In this document: piece by piece, positions 47,316 to 55,994 of the stretch | Numbering within the stretch: the first letter of the stretch is position 1 | Layout: every line of letters starts with the position of its first letter | Assembly: GCF_020509005.1 (NCBI RefSeq) | Contig: NC_063015.1 | Location: 3,844,001 to 3,908,000, forward strand | Length of the DNA stretch: 64,000 nt | Origin: Fulvia fulva | Lineage: Eukaryota > Ascomycota > Dothideomycetes > Mycosphaerellales > Mycosphaerellaceae | Direction of reading: 5' to 3' | Program-made: the position numbers and the translations under genes | The notes under the pieces: generated by a model | What the model was told of the DNA's origin: nothing | Databases searched by the model: none | Seen by the model: only the letters and a program-made list of their open reading frames with translations

Positions 47316-50159
47316 CTATAGCCTGACACCCTTAACCAGAAGCCACAACGCCACTGGCACAACAACATTGTCGTTCGCGCCAGTCAACACCGCTTCCATG
47401 AAGCTCGCAGCACACCCGCAAACAAAGGCCTTGACCAACGCTATGCTCCAATCAAACGCAAACGGTACCCATCCCGAAGCGATTCTGTCGTGTGAAAGAC
47501 CGTTCCAACCACCCAATTCCTGCCATGCTCGTGCAGCCATCAGGCCTATCGTGACCGCAACCGCGAAAGCTGCAGAGCCTTCAATACTCTTCCCCCCGAC
47601 CCAGATCCACTTGTGGCGGCCGTAGCGACGACCAATCAAGCTGGCAGCGGCGTCGCCCATGCCGACGCAGATAACGCCTGCGACCATGGCGACTTCGCGG
47701 CGGTTGTTGGCCAGCTCGAAGTCGTGCCACGGTGCGCCGCCGCTTCGTTCCATGCTTGCCAGAGAGAACCAGAGCGGAACTGCACAGCCAATAAGTAAGA
47801 AGATATGACTGACCACAACAGGACCTCGCAGATCTCTGCCATCGACGTAGGGTGCGACGAAGCGCGAGATGGCGTTGCCTAGAGGCGGAACCTGTCCTGC
47901 TCGAATGACTTCCAACAGCAAGAAAACAGCTAGAACCAGGCCGAGGGCTAACGCCACGAAGCAGGGGTCGACGAAGGTTGCTGGTGTGAGCATAGCGACC
48001 ATAACTCCATGGAAGACTTTGCGGCGGGTGTCGACTTCGACAAAGGCAGTGAGTGAGAAGACTGCCAAGAGGCCGACAAGCAGTACTATAGCCCAGTATG
48101 CGATGAGCAGGAGGCGGACGTTGGCCTGACCGAGTGTTTCGCGGATCAAGTCGACATGGAGAGGAAGGGCGACGGTAATTTTTGTCCAGTCGCCCATAGG
48201 CTTCGGCAGTGGGACCCAGGACTGGAGATAGGAAGTATCGACGATGATGCGGAAGTAGTCGATATGGCCAAAGGCGTAGCTGAGGGCCCAACCGATGGGT
48301 TCTTGGTTGTGCAACGCTTTTGTGGCGATGTACATCCGCACCGGGATAGCGATCGTAAGGAAGATTGCAAAGTACGTTGCGGCGGCATAAATCCACTTCC
48401 TGCGCTGCGCTTGCTCTGGTGTGAGTTGAAGACACCACAACATATTCACAGATTTGAGTTTTCGTCTGCTGCTTGCACGCCTGACAGGTGGTTGCTCTGG
48501 TTGCCTGTCCGAGATGCTGGGTGGCTCGCGGACTGGTACAGTGTTACGCCGCGGTCTTGGCCAAGGTGCAGCGACAATGCTTGGTAGTAGAGAGCGTGCG
48601 AACTCTCGAGCTTCGGCGACAGAATGTGTCTCGAGTACATTGTTCAGTGACGGCATGACTAGACCTGCTGTGTTGAGCTTCGGCATAGTGGCCATCGATC
48701 TCTTCAGCTGCTGCTTGATCGATCTGGGCGGCATATCCTCATCTGCATCACTTTCCAGTCCTGTGGATCCCGAAAATGCTCCTGTGGCTTTCTGAAGGCT
48801 GATGATATCAGATACTGCATCGACAAGAGACCTCCTCTCCTCTGCTGTATGGCCAGGGCGTCTCAGCTTCCATCTTGGCACGCGAGCGAGTGTGACATTC
48901 CAGTGTAGAAGCGAGCCACAGGCCAAAAAGAGAGGCACGCCGCCAAGCCATAAACATGACTTTAATACCAGAGCTTGAGGCGACTGTGCAAGCAGCAGCA
49001 GATTGATTAATACTGCTGAAAGTAGATGTAGCTCTGATATTAGCAGACTAGTCGTCGTAAGATAGTGTAACGGGATCATTAACGCGTGGTGCAGAGGGTA
49101 AAGTGAGACCAACGTCTCTGGTGACAGTCCTTGTGATGTCTTGAGCTGATAAGGTGCAGGTGGGCGCCTTTTATCGAACCAGAGCGTGTTATCCGAGACA
49201 ATCAATGGTATGATGGCCACCAGCCAGTGTAGTGCATTGAAGCCTCCGAGTCGGCTGGATCGTGGAAATAATCTTTGTGGTAGCGAAGCAAGTCCGAGAA
49301 TGATGTTCGGCAGAACCACAGCGGGATATTTAGGCCCTACCAGAAGAGCCACCATGACGGGTATCAGAGGCGGGTACAGTACCGTCGCTGGGTCGAAAGA
49401 AGCTGGCACGCGAAAGCGCTCGCTCAGCTTGTTGTGCGTTGCCTGAGTGTCCACAATTGACAACTTGACCGGGTATGCCAGAACCAGACCAATGATGATC
49501 ACAGGCACGCACAGCAGCTCCCGTCTCCAATACCAGGCTGTTCGTGCGGCTCCTGCGCCACAAAGTACGCAGATGAGGATGAAGCCCATCAGCGCAACCT
49601 CACTCAATCTCCTCACGAATTCGGCGAAGCGTCTCTTCTGCACAGCTTCTCTCTCTTTGCGCTCTTCATCTTTGAGCGCCTCTTGGTCCACTGTCTGCCT
49701 CAGGAAGTATCCCTGCACCTGCCGTTCCTTCTCGTCAAGCTGGCTGGGAGTAAGAAGCGCATCCTCGTCCTGCTCGCCGGTCTTCAGTCCCTTCCTAGGT
49801 CTGATCCCGGCAGGGGGCAGTGCTTTCACAAAGTTGGGACGTTCATCATCGGCATCAGTGCCGCTCTCACTGCTGGCTACCGAGCTGTGTCCGGGTTGTC
49901 GCTGCCAGTCCTTTCCCCTCCTAGTCGCTGCGCCGGACTCCTCGCCCACGGGTCGTTCTTGTTCAGGTAGACCATGGCGGGCACCAGCACCAGGCTCATG
50001 CCCACCAGCCTCACCATCTTCTCGTTGCAGGCCATCGTGCGAGTAAAGATATGGTCGGGGTGTTCGCGAGAACTGTCGTCTTAGATCGTCGGGTCCGGTG
50101 ATTGTGGTGGTGGGATCAGAGGAATCGTCTGACTGGTTCAGCGACTGCACAGCAGACAT
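47316..50159 (-). CDS. SEC59: Dolichol kinase (SEC59-type), ER membrane
   Basis: Dolichol kinase uses CTP to phosphorylate dolichol in the ER membrane, the last step in making the dolichyl phosphate carrier for N-glycosylation, O-mannosylation and GPI anchors. The 947-residue, single-exon product has a charged, disordered N-terminus (about residues 1-185), then many membrane helices to the C-terminus. The conserved part lies in the last ~250 residues: TRRKVFHGVMVAML, VGMGDAAASLIGRRYG (CTP-binding loop) and KSIEGSAAF. The ending is hydrophobic, as in the family. It is longer than the yeast protein because of the N-terminal extension and extra loops, which is usual in filamentous fungi. No splice sites are needed. 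The assignment is firm. Confidence 0.9.
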   Translation of the reverse strand: MSAVQSLNQSDDSSDPTTTITGPDDLRRQFSRTPRPYLYSHDGLQREDGEAGGHEPGAGARHGLPEQERPVGEESGAATRRGKDWQRQPGHSSVASSESGTDADDERPNFVKALPPAGIRPRKGLKTGEQDEDALLTPSQLDEKERQVQGYFLRQTVDQEALKDEERKEREAVQKRRFAEFVRRLSEVALMGFILICVLCGAGAARTAWYWRRELLCVPVIIIGLVLAYPVKLSIVDTQATHNKLSERFRVPASFDPATVLYPPLIPVMVALLVGPKYPAVVLPNIILGLASLPQRLFPRSSRLGGFNALHWLVAIIPLIVSDNTLWFDKRRPPAPYQLKTSQGLSPETLVSLYPLHHALMIPLHYLTTTSLLISELHLLSAVLINLLLLAQSPQALVLKSCLWLGGVPLFLACGSLLHWNVTLARVPRWKLRRPGHTAEERRSLVDAVSDIISLQKATGAFSGSTGLESDADEDMPPRSIKQQLKRSMATMPKLNTAGLVMPSLNNVLETHSVAEAREFARSLLPSIVAAPWPRPRRNTVPVREPPSISDRQPEQPPVRRASSRRKLKSVNMLWCLQLTPEQAQRRKWIYAAATYFAIFLTIAIPVRMYIATKALHNQEPIGWALSYAFGHIDYFRIIVDTSYLQSWVPLPKPMGDWTKITVALPLHVDLIRETLGQANVRLLLIAYWAIVLLVGLLAVFSLTAFVEVDTRRKVFHGVMVAMLTPATFVDPCFVALALGLVLAVFLLLEVIRAGQVPPLGNAISRFVAPYVDGRDLRGPVVVSHIFLLIGCAVPLWFSLASMERSGGAPWHDFELANNRREVAMVAGVICVGMGDAAASLIGRRYGRHKWIWVGGKSIEGSAAFAVAVTIGLMAARAWQELGGWNGLSHDRIASGWVPFAFDWSIALVKAFVCGCAASFMEAVLTGANDNVVVPVALWLLVKGVRL

Positions 50160-50762
50160 GCCGAGGGGCGGTTCAGGTGCATGCTATGCTGTGGTATATG
50201 AGGACATGGTGGGGGAGGAAGATGGGTGAGGGACATGATGGAATGCTACTGCAGAAGGATTTCATGTGATGTCAGGCGCATTGGGGCTCAACCGCGTCCA
50301 TGAGCAACGTCGTCTTTCCGCGGGACAAGAAGGATTGACACATGTGCATACCACAGCCACGAGACAGCTGAACGACGACATAGCCACTACGCACAATACA
50401 TGTATAGTATACCGCGCCTTACTGGCAACGTCATCCTCAAGACCGTCTTCACCACGAACCTGGTCAACTCAATCTGAAACATGACACGACATCGATCTGG
50501 CCTACTGCTTACTCATCAAATTTTGATCAACACCCTTGTGAATTTCACCACCTTCTCATCAACATCATCCCTCCATCAACCAAATCTCCAAATCTCCGAA
50601 GCGTAGGACTGTCGGATCACAAGACATGCAGCCGCACATGGAAAAAGTAGTTGATGGCAGGAAAGCACCTTAGTTCCACCTCACAGGAGAGGCAGTCCAA
50701 CTACCAAGAACGCCTTCACCAAGAGTGTCTCTGCTACACCGCTGGAAACCAAACCGTGCTCG
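50160..50762. other. Intergenic, between dolichol kinase and a small secreted protein gene
   Basis: The dolichol kinase gene is transcribed leftward from 50159, so its promoter should lie in this stretch, together with the 3' end of the next gene upstream on the same strand. C/T-rich sequence is visible around 50,550-50,600. No ORF with support. Confidence 0.5.
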
Positions 50763-51080
50763 CTACCCCCCGCGGTTTGACAGCCTTCTATCGATCATGA
50801 GAAGCGACGACGAGCAAGTTGCGATTTGATGAAATATGAAATCCTCCACAATCTCCTTGTTAACATCTTCACTCAGTACCTTGCTTGTAAGTTCCTTCAG
50901 ATCATCGACGATGTCAGCTGGCTTCAATCCCGCGGCGTCGACGGGATGTCTGAGATCACAATGGACGCTCTTCATGGTCACCTGCTCGAGGTCCCCGTTG
51001 CACATCCATGTGGGAAGGCTGCACACTGGTGCTGCTAGCACTGCCAGCGTAATAGTGAAGAGAGCCCGAAGCACAACCAT
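50763..51080 (-). CDS. Small secreted cysteine-containing protein (effector-like candidate)
   Basis: Starting at ATG 51080 gives 105 residues: MVVLRALFTITLAVLAAPVC is a typical signal peptide (basic, hydrophobic core, Ala-Pro-Val-Cys-Ser cleavage region), followed by a mature part of about 85 residues with three further Cys (WMCNG, VHCDL, ATCSS). The frame is open 14 codons further upstream to 51122, but that start would bury the signal peptide. No known domain. Small secreted proteins with few or no homologs are common effector candidates in plant-associated fungi, but nothing here shows such a role. Intron-free as read. Confidence 0.5.
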   Translation of the reverse strand: MVVLRALFTITLAVLAAPVCSLPTWMCNGDLEQVTMKSVHCDLRHPVDAAGLKPADIVDDLKELTSKVLSEDVNKEIVEDFIFHQIATCSSSLLMIDRRLSNRGG

Positions 51081-51653
51081 ATTGTGGATGCACTGAAAGA
51101 TGATCGCTTCGGTGTCTTCCATGTGCAGAGCAAAGCCGTGCTTACGTGGCGAGAGTCAGAGGGTTGAGCTCCACTTTGATATAGCGAGATACGAGGCGCT
51201 ATCGGCAGTAGTACGCTCTGCTGCACGCTCTTGAGATTCTCTCACATCACAATTGCCATTCAAGTTTGTAGGACACAGTGCTCAATGGCAGACTGTGCAG
51301 CTTTCTGCACCTTGCACGTGATCAGCCGAAATCTGCCGCCTGGTGGAAAACTCAATCTCAATCTTGCGAACTGCTTTCCCTGCCACAATACTCAAGCTCC
51401 GGCAGACCGCTACACAGACCGTGTCACACGACAACTTCTGCAAGGACAGCGGCGACCTGATGACGTAAGATCTTTCCAATCGGCAGCGGCAGCACCACAT
51501 GTACCTCACCGCGCTTCGGATCATCACCGCCGCCCTCTGATGTGAGACGTAAACTTCCTATTCGAGCTGAACTCTCACGATGCCTGACCTATGAAAGATT
51601 GCTCTTCAGACTCTTTGCTTATGGCACCTACACTTAGATCATCACAGGCGAAG
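51081..51653. other. Intergenic, divergent upstream region
   Basis: This lies between the small secreted protein gene (leftward) and the phosphatase gene (rightward) and should hold both promoters. ORFs of 60-104 codons here overlap each other on both strands and show no domain. Confidence 0.5.
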
Positions 51654-52417
51654 ATGCCACCTACACTCATTTTGATCAGGCATGCTGAGGCGGAGCATAA
51701 TGCCACTGATACGTATCTTCCGATGTACGCAGTAAAGAACATGCGCTGACAAGAACTCCACAGAATTGGGACTTACCAGATCCGAGATTGACCGAAGCCG
51801 GGATTCAGCAATGCGAAGACTTACAGCGGCATCTGCAGAGCAGTTGTCCACTGGCGCAGCGAGTCGAGACTATCATCACAAGTCCGATGAGGAGGACCTG
51901 CCAAACTACACTGACCGCCCTGGCATGGTTGGTGAAAAGTGGTATACCAGTCGAAGTGAACGCCATGTGGCAAGAAAACTCCACCGAGCCCTGCGACTCA
52001 GGAACTGCGATTCCCAAAGTGGCGAAGGAATTTCCAGAGCTGGACTTCAGCACTGTTGACCCAACCTATCCCAACAAAGGACCCGGTACGCCTTATGCAT
52101 TCGCCGAGTCTGCGAATGCCGCTCGTGGGCAAGCCTGTCTAAGATCTTTGTATGATCGGCCAGAGAAGGTCATCGCCGTGGTGAGCCATGCTGGATTTCT
52201 CAGGACTGCGATCACAAAGCGACGGTATGCGAATGCCGATTACAGGATCTTTACATTTAAGAAGAGTAACGGCGGTGCGCTGGAATTGGTCGAAGACTTG
52301 AGCACTATGCGGAAAGGTGGTGGGCTAGGGAGAAGTCCAAAGGGTATCTTCAAGGTGAAAGAGTGGGACTTCCCACCTGAAGAGGCAGAGGCAGGGGAAG
52401 AGAGAGACGAGATGTGA
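51654..52417 (+). CDS. Histidine phosphatase (phosphoglycerate mutase-like) family protein
   Basis: Exon 1 from ATG 51654 encodes PPTLILIRHAEAEHN, the phosphohistidine RHx motif. After a likely 51-bp intron (GTATCT at 51713, CTGAC branch, CACAG at 51763) exon 2 continues NWDLPDPRLTEAGIQQC, then SPMRRTCQT (second conserved Arg) and VVSHAGFLRT (second catalytic His), ending at 52417. That gives about 230 residues, normal for small fungal members, which act as phosphatases on small substrates that cannot be named from sequence. The phases of exon 1 (59 nt) and exon 2 do not agree, so either the intron differs from this model or one base is missing. The C-terminus is Glu-rich. Confidence 0.75.
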
Positions 52418-52732
52418 GCTGTCTTGCCTGGAGGGCCCGACTCAGTACGAGCTACAGGTTTCAGATCACCGTGTTCAGCACCGTGCTACCCGCTTCAGCC
52501 GCTGCCGAGAGTATTGAGAGGATGCTACTCGAAGCGGCGATGATGTTGGCAGTGCCCAGCCACGGGGATCATTCTGCACTATGAAGCACTGTTAGCGATG
52601 ATTCATACCTATGCTATAGATTACACGCTCACATCAGTGTACGTACTTCGGCCTTCAGAGGCATACAGCGATCCGAATTGCTGCACACTCTCACTGCGAG
52701 GACCGATCTTCAAGACCAGACTTGCCGATCCA
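52418..52732. other. Intergenic between convergent genes
   Basis: The phosphatase and UstYa-like genes converge here, so this stretch should hold both 3' ends. Nothing else is recognised. Confidence 0.5.
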
Positions 52733-53733
52733 TTACCACGGAAAGTCAACCTCCCACTTCTTCTTCTCCTCCTCCCACTCTCTAATACTGTGCCAATCTC
52801 TACACTCATGCCTTGTACCCCAGCTTTGCTCTTCCCCCAAACTTGGATACCTCGCACTAGTATTGCCCTCCAGCGTTACATCGCCCGCACACATAGTCCC
52901 CTGACGAACATAATCAAAGCATCCGGCAATGACTCCATCGAAGCTTAGGATCTTGGTATCTTTCACGCCATTGCGGAGATTTGCATATGACTCTAAGATC
53001 TGGTGTAGACACGTAAGCTGACGGAAGCCGGAGAGCATGTACATTTCCATGTACGGGTCTTCGATTCCATCAGCCAGCAAGGGTGGGTCGAGGCCGTGAC
53101 GGTCTGAGGTGGGAATCTTGACCATGCCGCCGTGGCCCAGCTGGACCTTCCAGTTCGAGAGGATGTGTTTGGCTTCTTCGGATGAAGAGAACATTTTTGC
53201 ATTGACGTAGCGGGGGTCCGGGAGGAAGAGGACTTCTTGTATCAGTGGCTTCCACTCTGGACGTTTAATTAATCCGTGAAGAGTTGGAGTTGAGGCTCAT
53301 GCTTACGATCTCTTCTACTCCCAGCTTCGGGGTATACTTTACAGTAAGGAGGATCATGCTGCGTTCGCCAGAGCTGCACGCCCAGGACCATGGCAAGAAC
53401 CATGAGGAGCACATTACAGCATAGCAGGATGGAAATGAGCCATCTCGAGTTGTGACCTCTTGGCTTAGTTCTATCCAATGGAGTCGAAAGTGTGGGTATC
53501 GATTGCTTGATGTCGCTGAGATCGTCGTCTTCGGCGACTTGTTGGTATGTATGTACTGGCATGGTGCCGAAAGACGGGAATTTTGGTTCTACATCACCTA
53601 AGATCGGACGGTCAGGCAACGACCTGAGGTTCTCAAGTTGCTCCGCGAGCCACGTCTTGGTCAAGTTCTTGCTTCTTGCTTGGCAGACATGAGGAAGATT
53701 CGGTGGCTGCATAAGCGTCAAACTTAAATGCAT
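52733..53733 (-). CDS. UstYa-like (DUF3328) membrane protein, HxxHC histidines lost
   Basis: Two exons, 53733-53307 and 53256-52733, are joined by a 50-bp intron (GTAAGC donor, CCAG acceptor) with matching phase, giving about 316 residues. The N-terminal half is followed by one transmembrane segment (WLISILLCCNVLLMVLAMVL, about residues 98-117) and then the lumenal UstYa domain. UstYa-type proteins are copper-dependent oxidases that cyclise or modify peptides in fungal natural-product pathways and carry two HxxHC motifs. Here the matching sites read RQLTC and VIAGC, keeping the Cys but not the His. The rest (CLHQI, CFDYVRQGTMC, GDVTLEG) fits the family. No peptide precursor or cluster partners are seen nearby. 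It is probably inactive or of altered function. Confidence 0.75.
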
Positions 53734-53861
53734 TGGTATATACCTCTCCAGAAGAGCTCATGGCGGCTCCCATCTGTACTCATCAGCATGTACAATACAC
53801 ATAGACCGCCCGACACCCCACGGCCCTCTATGGCCTACGTCCACATGCGAGTATTACCACA

Positions 53862-54408
53862 TCAATAGCTCTCCCGAATGCGATACACATCGATAGTATC
53901 ACCATCTTCCATGTCGAGCTGCGAACGTCAGCAACAGCAACAATCAGTCATATCACAAGCTGACGACTCACCGTATCCGCCGAGTAGCTATGATGGATTC
54001 GCTGACCCTCAAACACAAAGTTGAGTCTGGTAATCCGCACGCCCGCTTGCCTGCCATAGGTTTCCATGACCCTATAGAGAGTCGCTTGCCGCTTCACCTT
54101 GAACCACACCGTGAACCCATCAGCTCCTCGCAGCTGGATGCTCACGATATTCGACTCTGCTCTGCTATGCGATCGGTTCGAAGACGATGGCGTGGCGCTG
54201 CCTTCGTCGATGTCGCTCGCGATCTCGAACCTGTTCCACGATATGTCAGCAGTCGCAATATCGCCACAGAGGTCCGCACATACACGGCGGCGGAGACTCG
54301 ACTTGTGAACTGGGAAATTCTGGCGCTGCCGATAGTTGCAGGAAGCGACACGGAGCATTCGACGAAGTCGTCGCCAAGCGGGACCTGGATGATGGATTTG
54401 ATCGACAT
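53862..54408 (-). CDS. SUMO-like (Rad60-SLD/ubiquitin-fold) protein 1
   Basis: Three exons: 54408-54284, 54230-53972 and 53918-53862, with two 53-bp introns (GTATGT...ACAG and GTGAGT...GCAG). The phases match and the product is 146 residues. Residues 1-45 match the start of the neighbouring paralog (IIQVPLGDDFVECSVSLPAT). A Ser-rich linker follows, then a SUMO-type beta-grasp domain (IVSIQLRGADGFTVWFKVKR, YGRQAG, LNFVFEGQRI, LDMEDGDTIDVYRI). The C-terminus ends RESY with no Gly-Gly, so conjugation to targets is not expected. The fold may instead mediate protein contacts, as in Rad60/NIP45-type SUMO-like domains. Tandem with the next gene. Confidence 0.8.
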
Positions 54409-54745
54409 GATTTGACGAGGCGGTTGGGTGTCAGACAGCTGAGTTTAAGGGTACTTCTGGGATGGAGCAGCGCGGCAATGTGGGAAGGGGACCGCTGTTA
54501 ATGACTTCGTGTATGTTGCATGGACATCGCAGCATTCGGTAGCCGGCACGAAGCTTCCACCCATCTCCCTTTCCTGTGACCGCCCTCGGGCCATATCGCA
54601 ATGGCGTGCATAGAAGGGCGCTTCTCAATTGCGACTACTTCTCAGACGCGTCCTTCACATTCGTGTGCCACAGACCTTTGTGCCTACGGTCGAGCTTGCC
54701 ATCGAAACACACATATTTCATATGGTTGTCACCGGTACCAGTGCA
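54409..54745. other. Intergenic between the two SUMO-like genes
   Basis: It holds the 3' end of the upstream paralog and the promoter of SUMO-like gene 1. No other ORF is supported. Confidence 0.5.
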
Positions 54746-55282
54746 TCATGTTCCGATCTGTTCTGACGCCACTTCAATAATGTCGCCGTCCTCGACCTCG
54801 AGCTGCCAAGCATTAGCGACATATCGGCTCCTTTCCATTGCCTGACTTACTGATTCTAGTGTGTCCTTAGCACTTGTGCGTTGCCCGATGTACATGAAAC
54901 GCAATGTGCCTGCATGAAAGCCCGCCTGTGTAGCATACATGTCCATGATCTTTCCCATGCTGGTGGTCCTCTTCACTCTATACTGTGCAGTCATCCCATG
55001 CACACCCTTCAGAACAATGGTTGTGGAGTCGTCAAGACGTAGGCGATTCTGCAGCTGCTCGACGTCTGGTTCTTGACCATCAACTAGGTGCTGCCGATTG
55101 AATCGATCGATCTCTGCTGCTTCAGCTTCGTCGTTCATGTCATTGGCGATCTTAAGTACTGCAGAGGTGACACGATTGATGAAGTCGGCCCTCTGGAGGC
55201 GGCCGACTGTTGCTGGCACCGAAATGGTGCACTCTGCAATTTTATCGTCCAATGGCACCTGGACGCTTGCCTTGACTGGCAT
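54746..55282 (-). CDS. SUMO-like (Rad60-SLD/ubiquitin-fold) protein 2
   Basis: Two exons, 55282-54851 and 54802-54746, are separated by a 48-bp intron (GTAAGT, GCTAATG branch, GCAG) whose length is a multiple of three, so it can be misread as coding. The spliced product is 162 residues. The start at ATG 55282 gives MPVKASVQVPLDDKIAECTI, collinear with the paralog at 53862-54408. The open frame upstream is probably not translated. A central charged helix (NDMNDEAEAAEIDRF) precedes the SUMO-type domain (TIVLKGVHGMTAQYRVKRT, LRFMYIGQRT, LEVEDGDIIEV). There is no Gly-Gly at the end (SEQIGT). The last exon is 57 nt in both genes and the last intron sits at the same place, which shows a shared origin by duplication. 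Confidence 0.8.
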   Translation of the reverse strand: MPVKASVQVPLDDKIAECTISVPATVGRLQRADFINRVTSAVLKIANDMNDEAEAAEIDRFNRQHLVDGQEPDVEQLQNRLRLDDSTTIVLKGVHGMTAQYRVKRTTSMGKIMDMYATQAGFHAGTLRFMYIGQRTSAKDTLESVSQAMERSRYVANAWQLEVEDGDIIEVASEQIGT

Positions 55283-55568
55283 GATGTTTCTTGGCCTGGT
55301 GAGTCGACAAGTGCTTGGAGTGGAAATGTCGTGCAGGTCGTAAAGAAAGTGGGTTGAAGCGAGAACGCTGTCACAAGCAGCGTTGGCGTGCGAAATGGGT
55401 CGACAAACGACGCAAAGCTCGGACACCCTCTTGCAAATGCGACGTGCAAAGACCACGCGTGAGGGCCATGGACAAAGTTCGCTACCACCGAGCGCGTCGT
55501 CGACCTTCGTTGACCACATTGCTGCTTGAACCGTCCGGCATGCCAAAGCGATTTTTAGCTATGAAGAT

Positions 55569-55883
55569 CTACGCGAACCGCTCGCGCGTTGTTTTGCCCC
55601 CGTAATGTCGAAGACCTAGGCTGCACAGGAGGGTTGTCGCCATGATCCGACCGGCAATGACCTTGCGGGCTGTGGCTTCGTCGGCCATGGCGTTCTGTGC
55701 TACTTCGCGATATCTCTCGGGTGTCCAAGGAATGTCCTTCTCGTTGGAGCTCTTGAGGTGTGGCCGTACGAACGGATTGTACGGTGGGAGAGTGAGCGGA
55801 CTGATTCGATGCTGGATGGCTGCGTTGGCGCCTGGGGTATTGGCTGCGGCTCTACGGTCTCGCAGGTTTGCTCGTGCTATCAT
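55569..55883 (-). CDS. Hypothetical small protein, 104 aa
   Basis: A single open frame from ATG 55883 to 55569. The N-terminus is rich in Arg and Ala and poor in acidic residues (MIARANLRDRRAAANTPG), which would suit a mitochondrial targeting sequence. The middle is proline-rich (PLTLPPYNPFVRP), followed by a charged helix and a short hydrophobic stretch (IMATTLLCSLGL) near the end. No family recognised. It lies between the ABCC gene and the second SUMO-like gene, all on the same strand. Length and composition favour a real gene, but this is not proven. Confidence 0.5.
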   Translation of the reverse strand: MIARANLRDRRAAANTPGANAAIQHRISPLTLPPYNPFVRPHLKSSNEKDIPWTPERYREVAQNAMADEATARKVIAGRIMATTLLCSLGLRHYGGKTTRERFA

Positions 55884-55994
55884 CTAGCTGACTAGCGCTT
55901 CAGACAGCGCCTATCGCACACGCGTTTCACCATTGTCAACAGCCCTCGGCGCTAACCGAATGGGGGGGCACGACATCAACATCGCACCCAATCA

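Noticed and set aside
47581..48438. Minus-strand 285-codon ORF and several ORFs of 100-200 codons on both strands between 47.3 and 50.1 kb
   Set aside because: They overlap the dolichol kinase gene in other frames. Their Arg/Ser/His/Pro-rich composition is typical of shadow frames.
54187..54501. Plus-strand ORFs opposite the SUMO-like genes
   Set aside because: They overlap spliced, motif-supported minus-strand exons and have no motif of their own.
55285..55546. N-terminal extension of 88 codons for SUMO-like protein 2
   Set aside because: The paralog starts at the same point as ATG 55282. The extension has no conserved counterpart and is Cys/Arg-rich.
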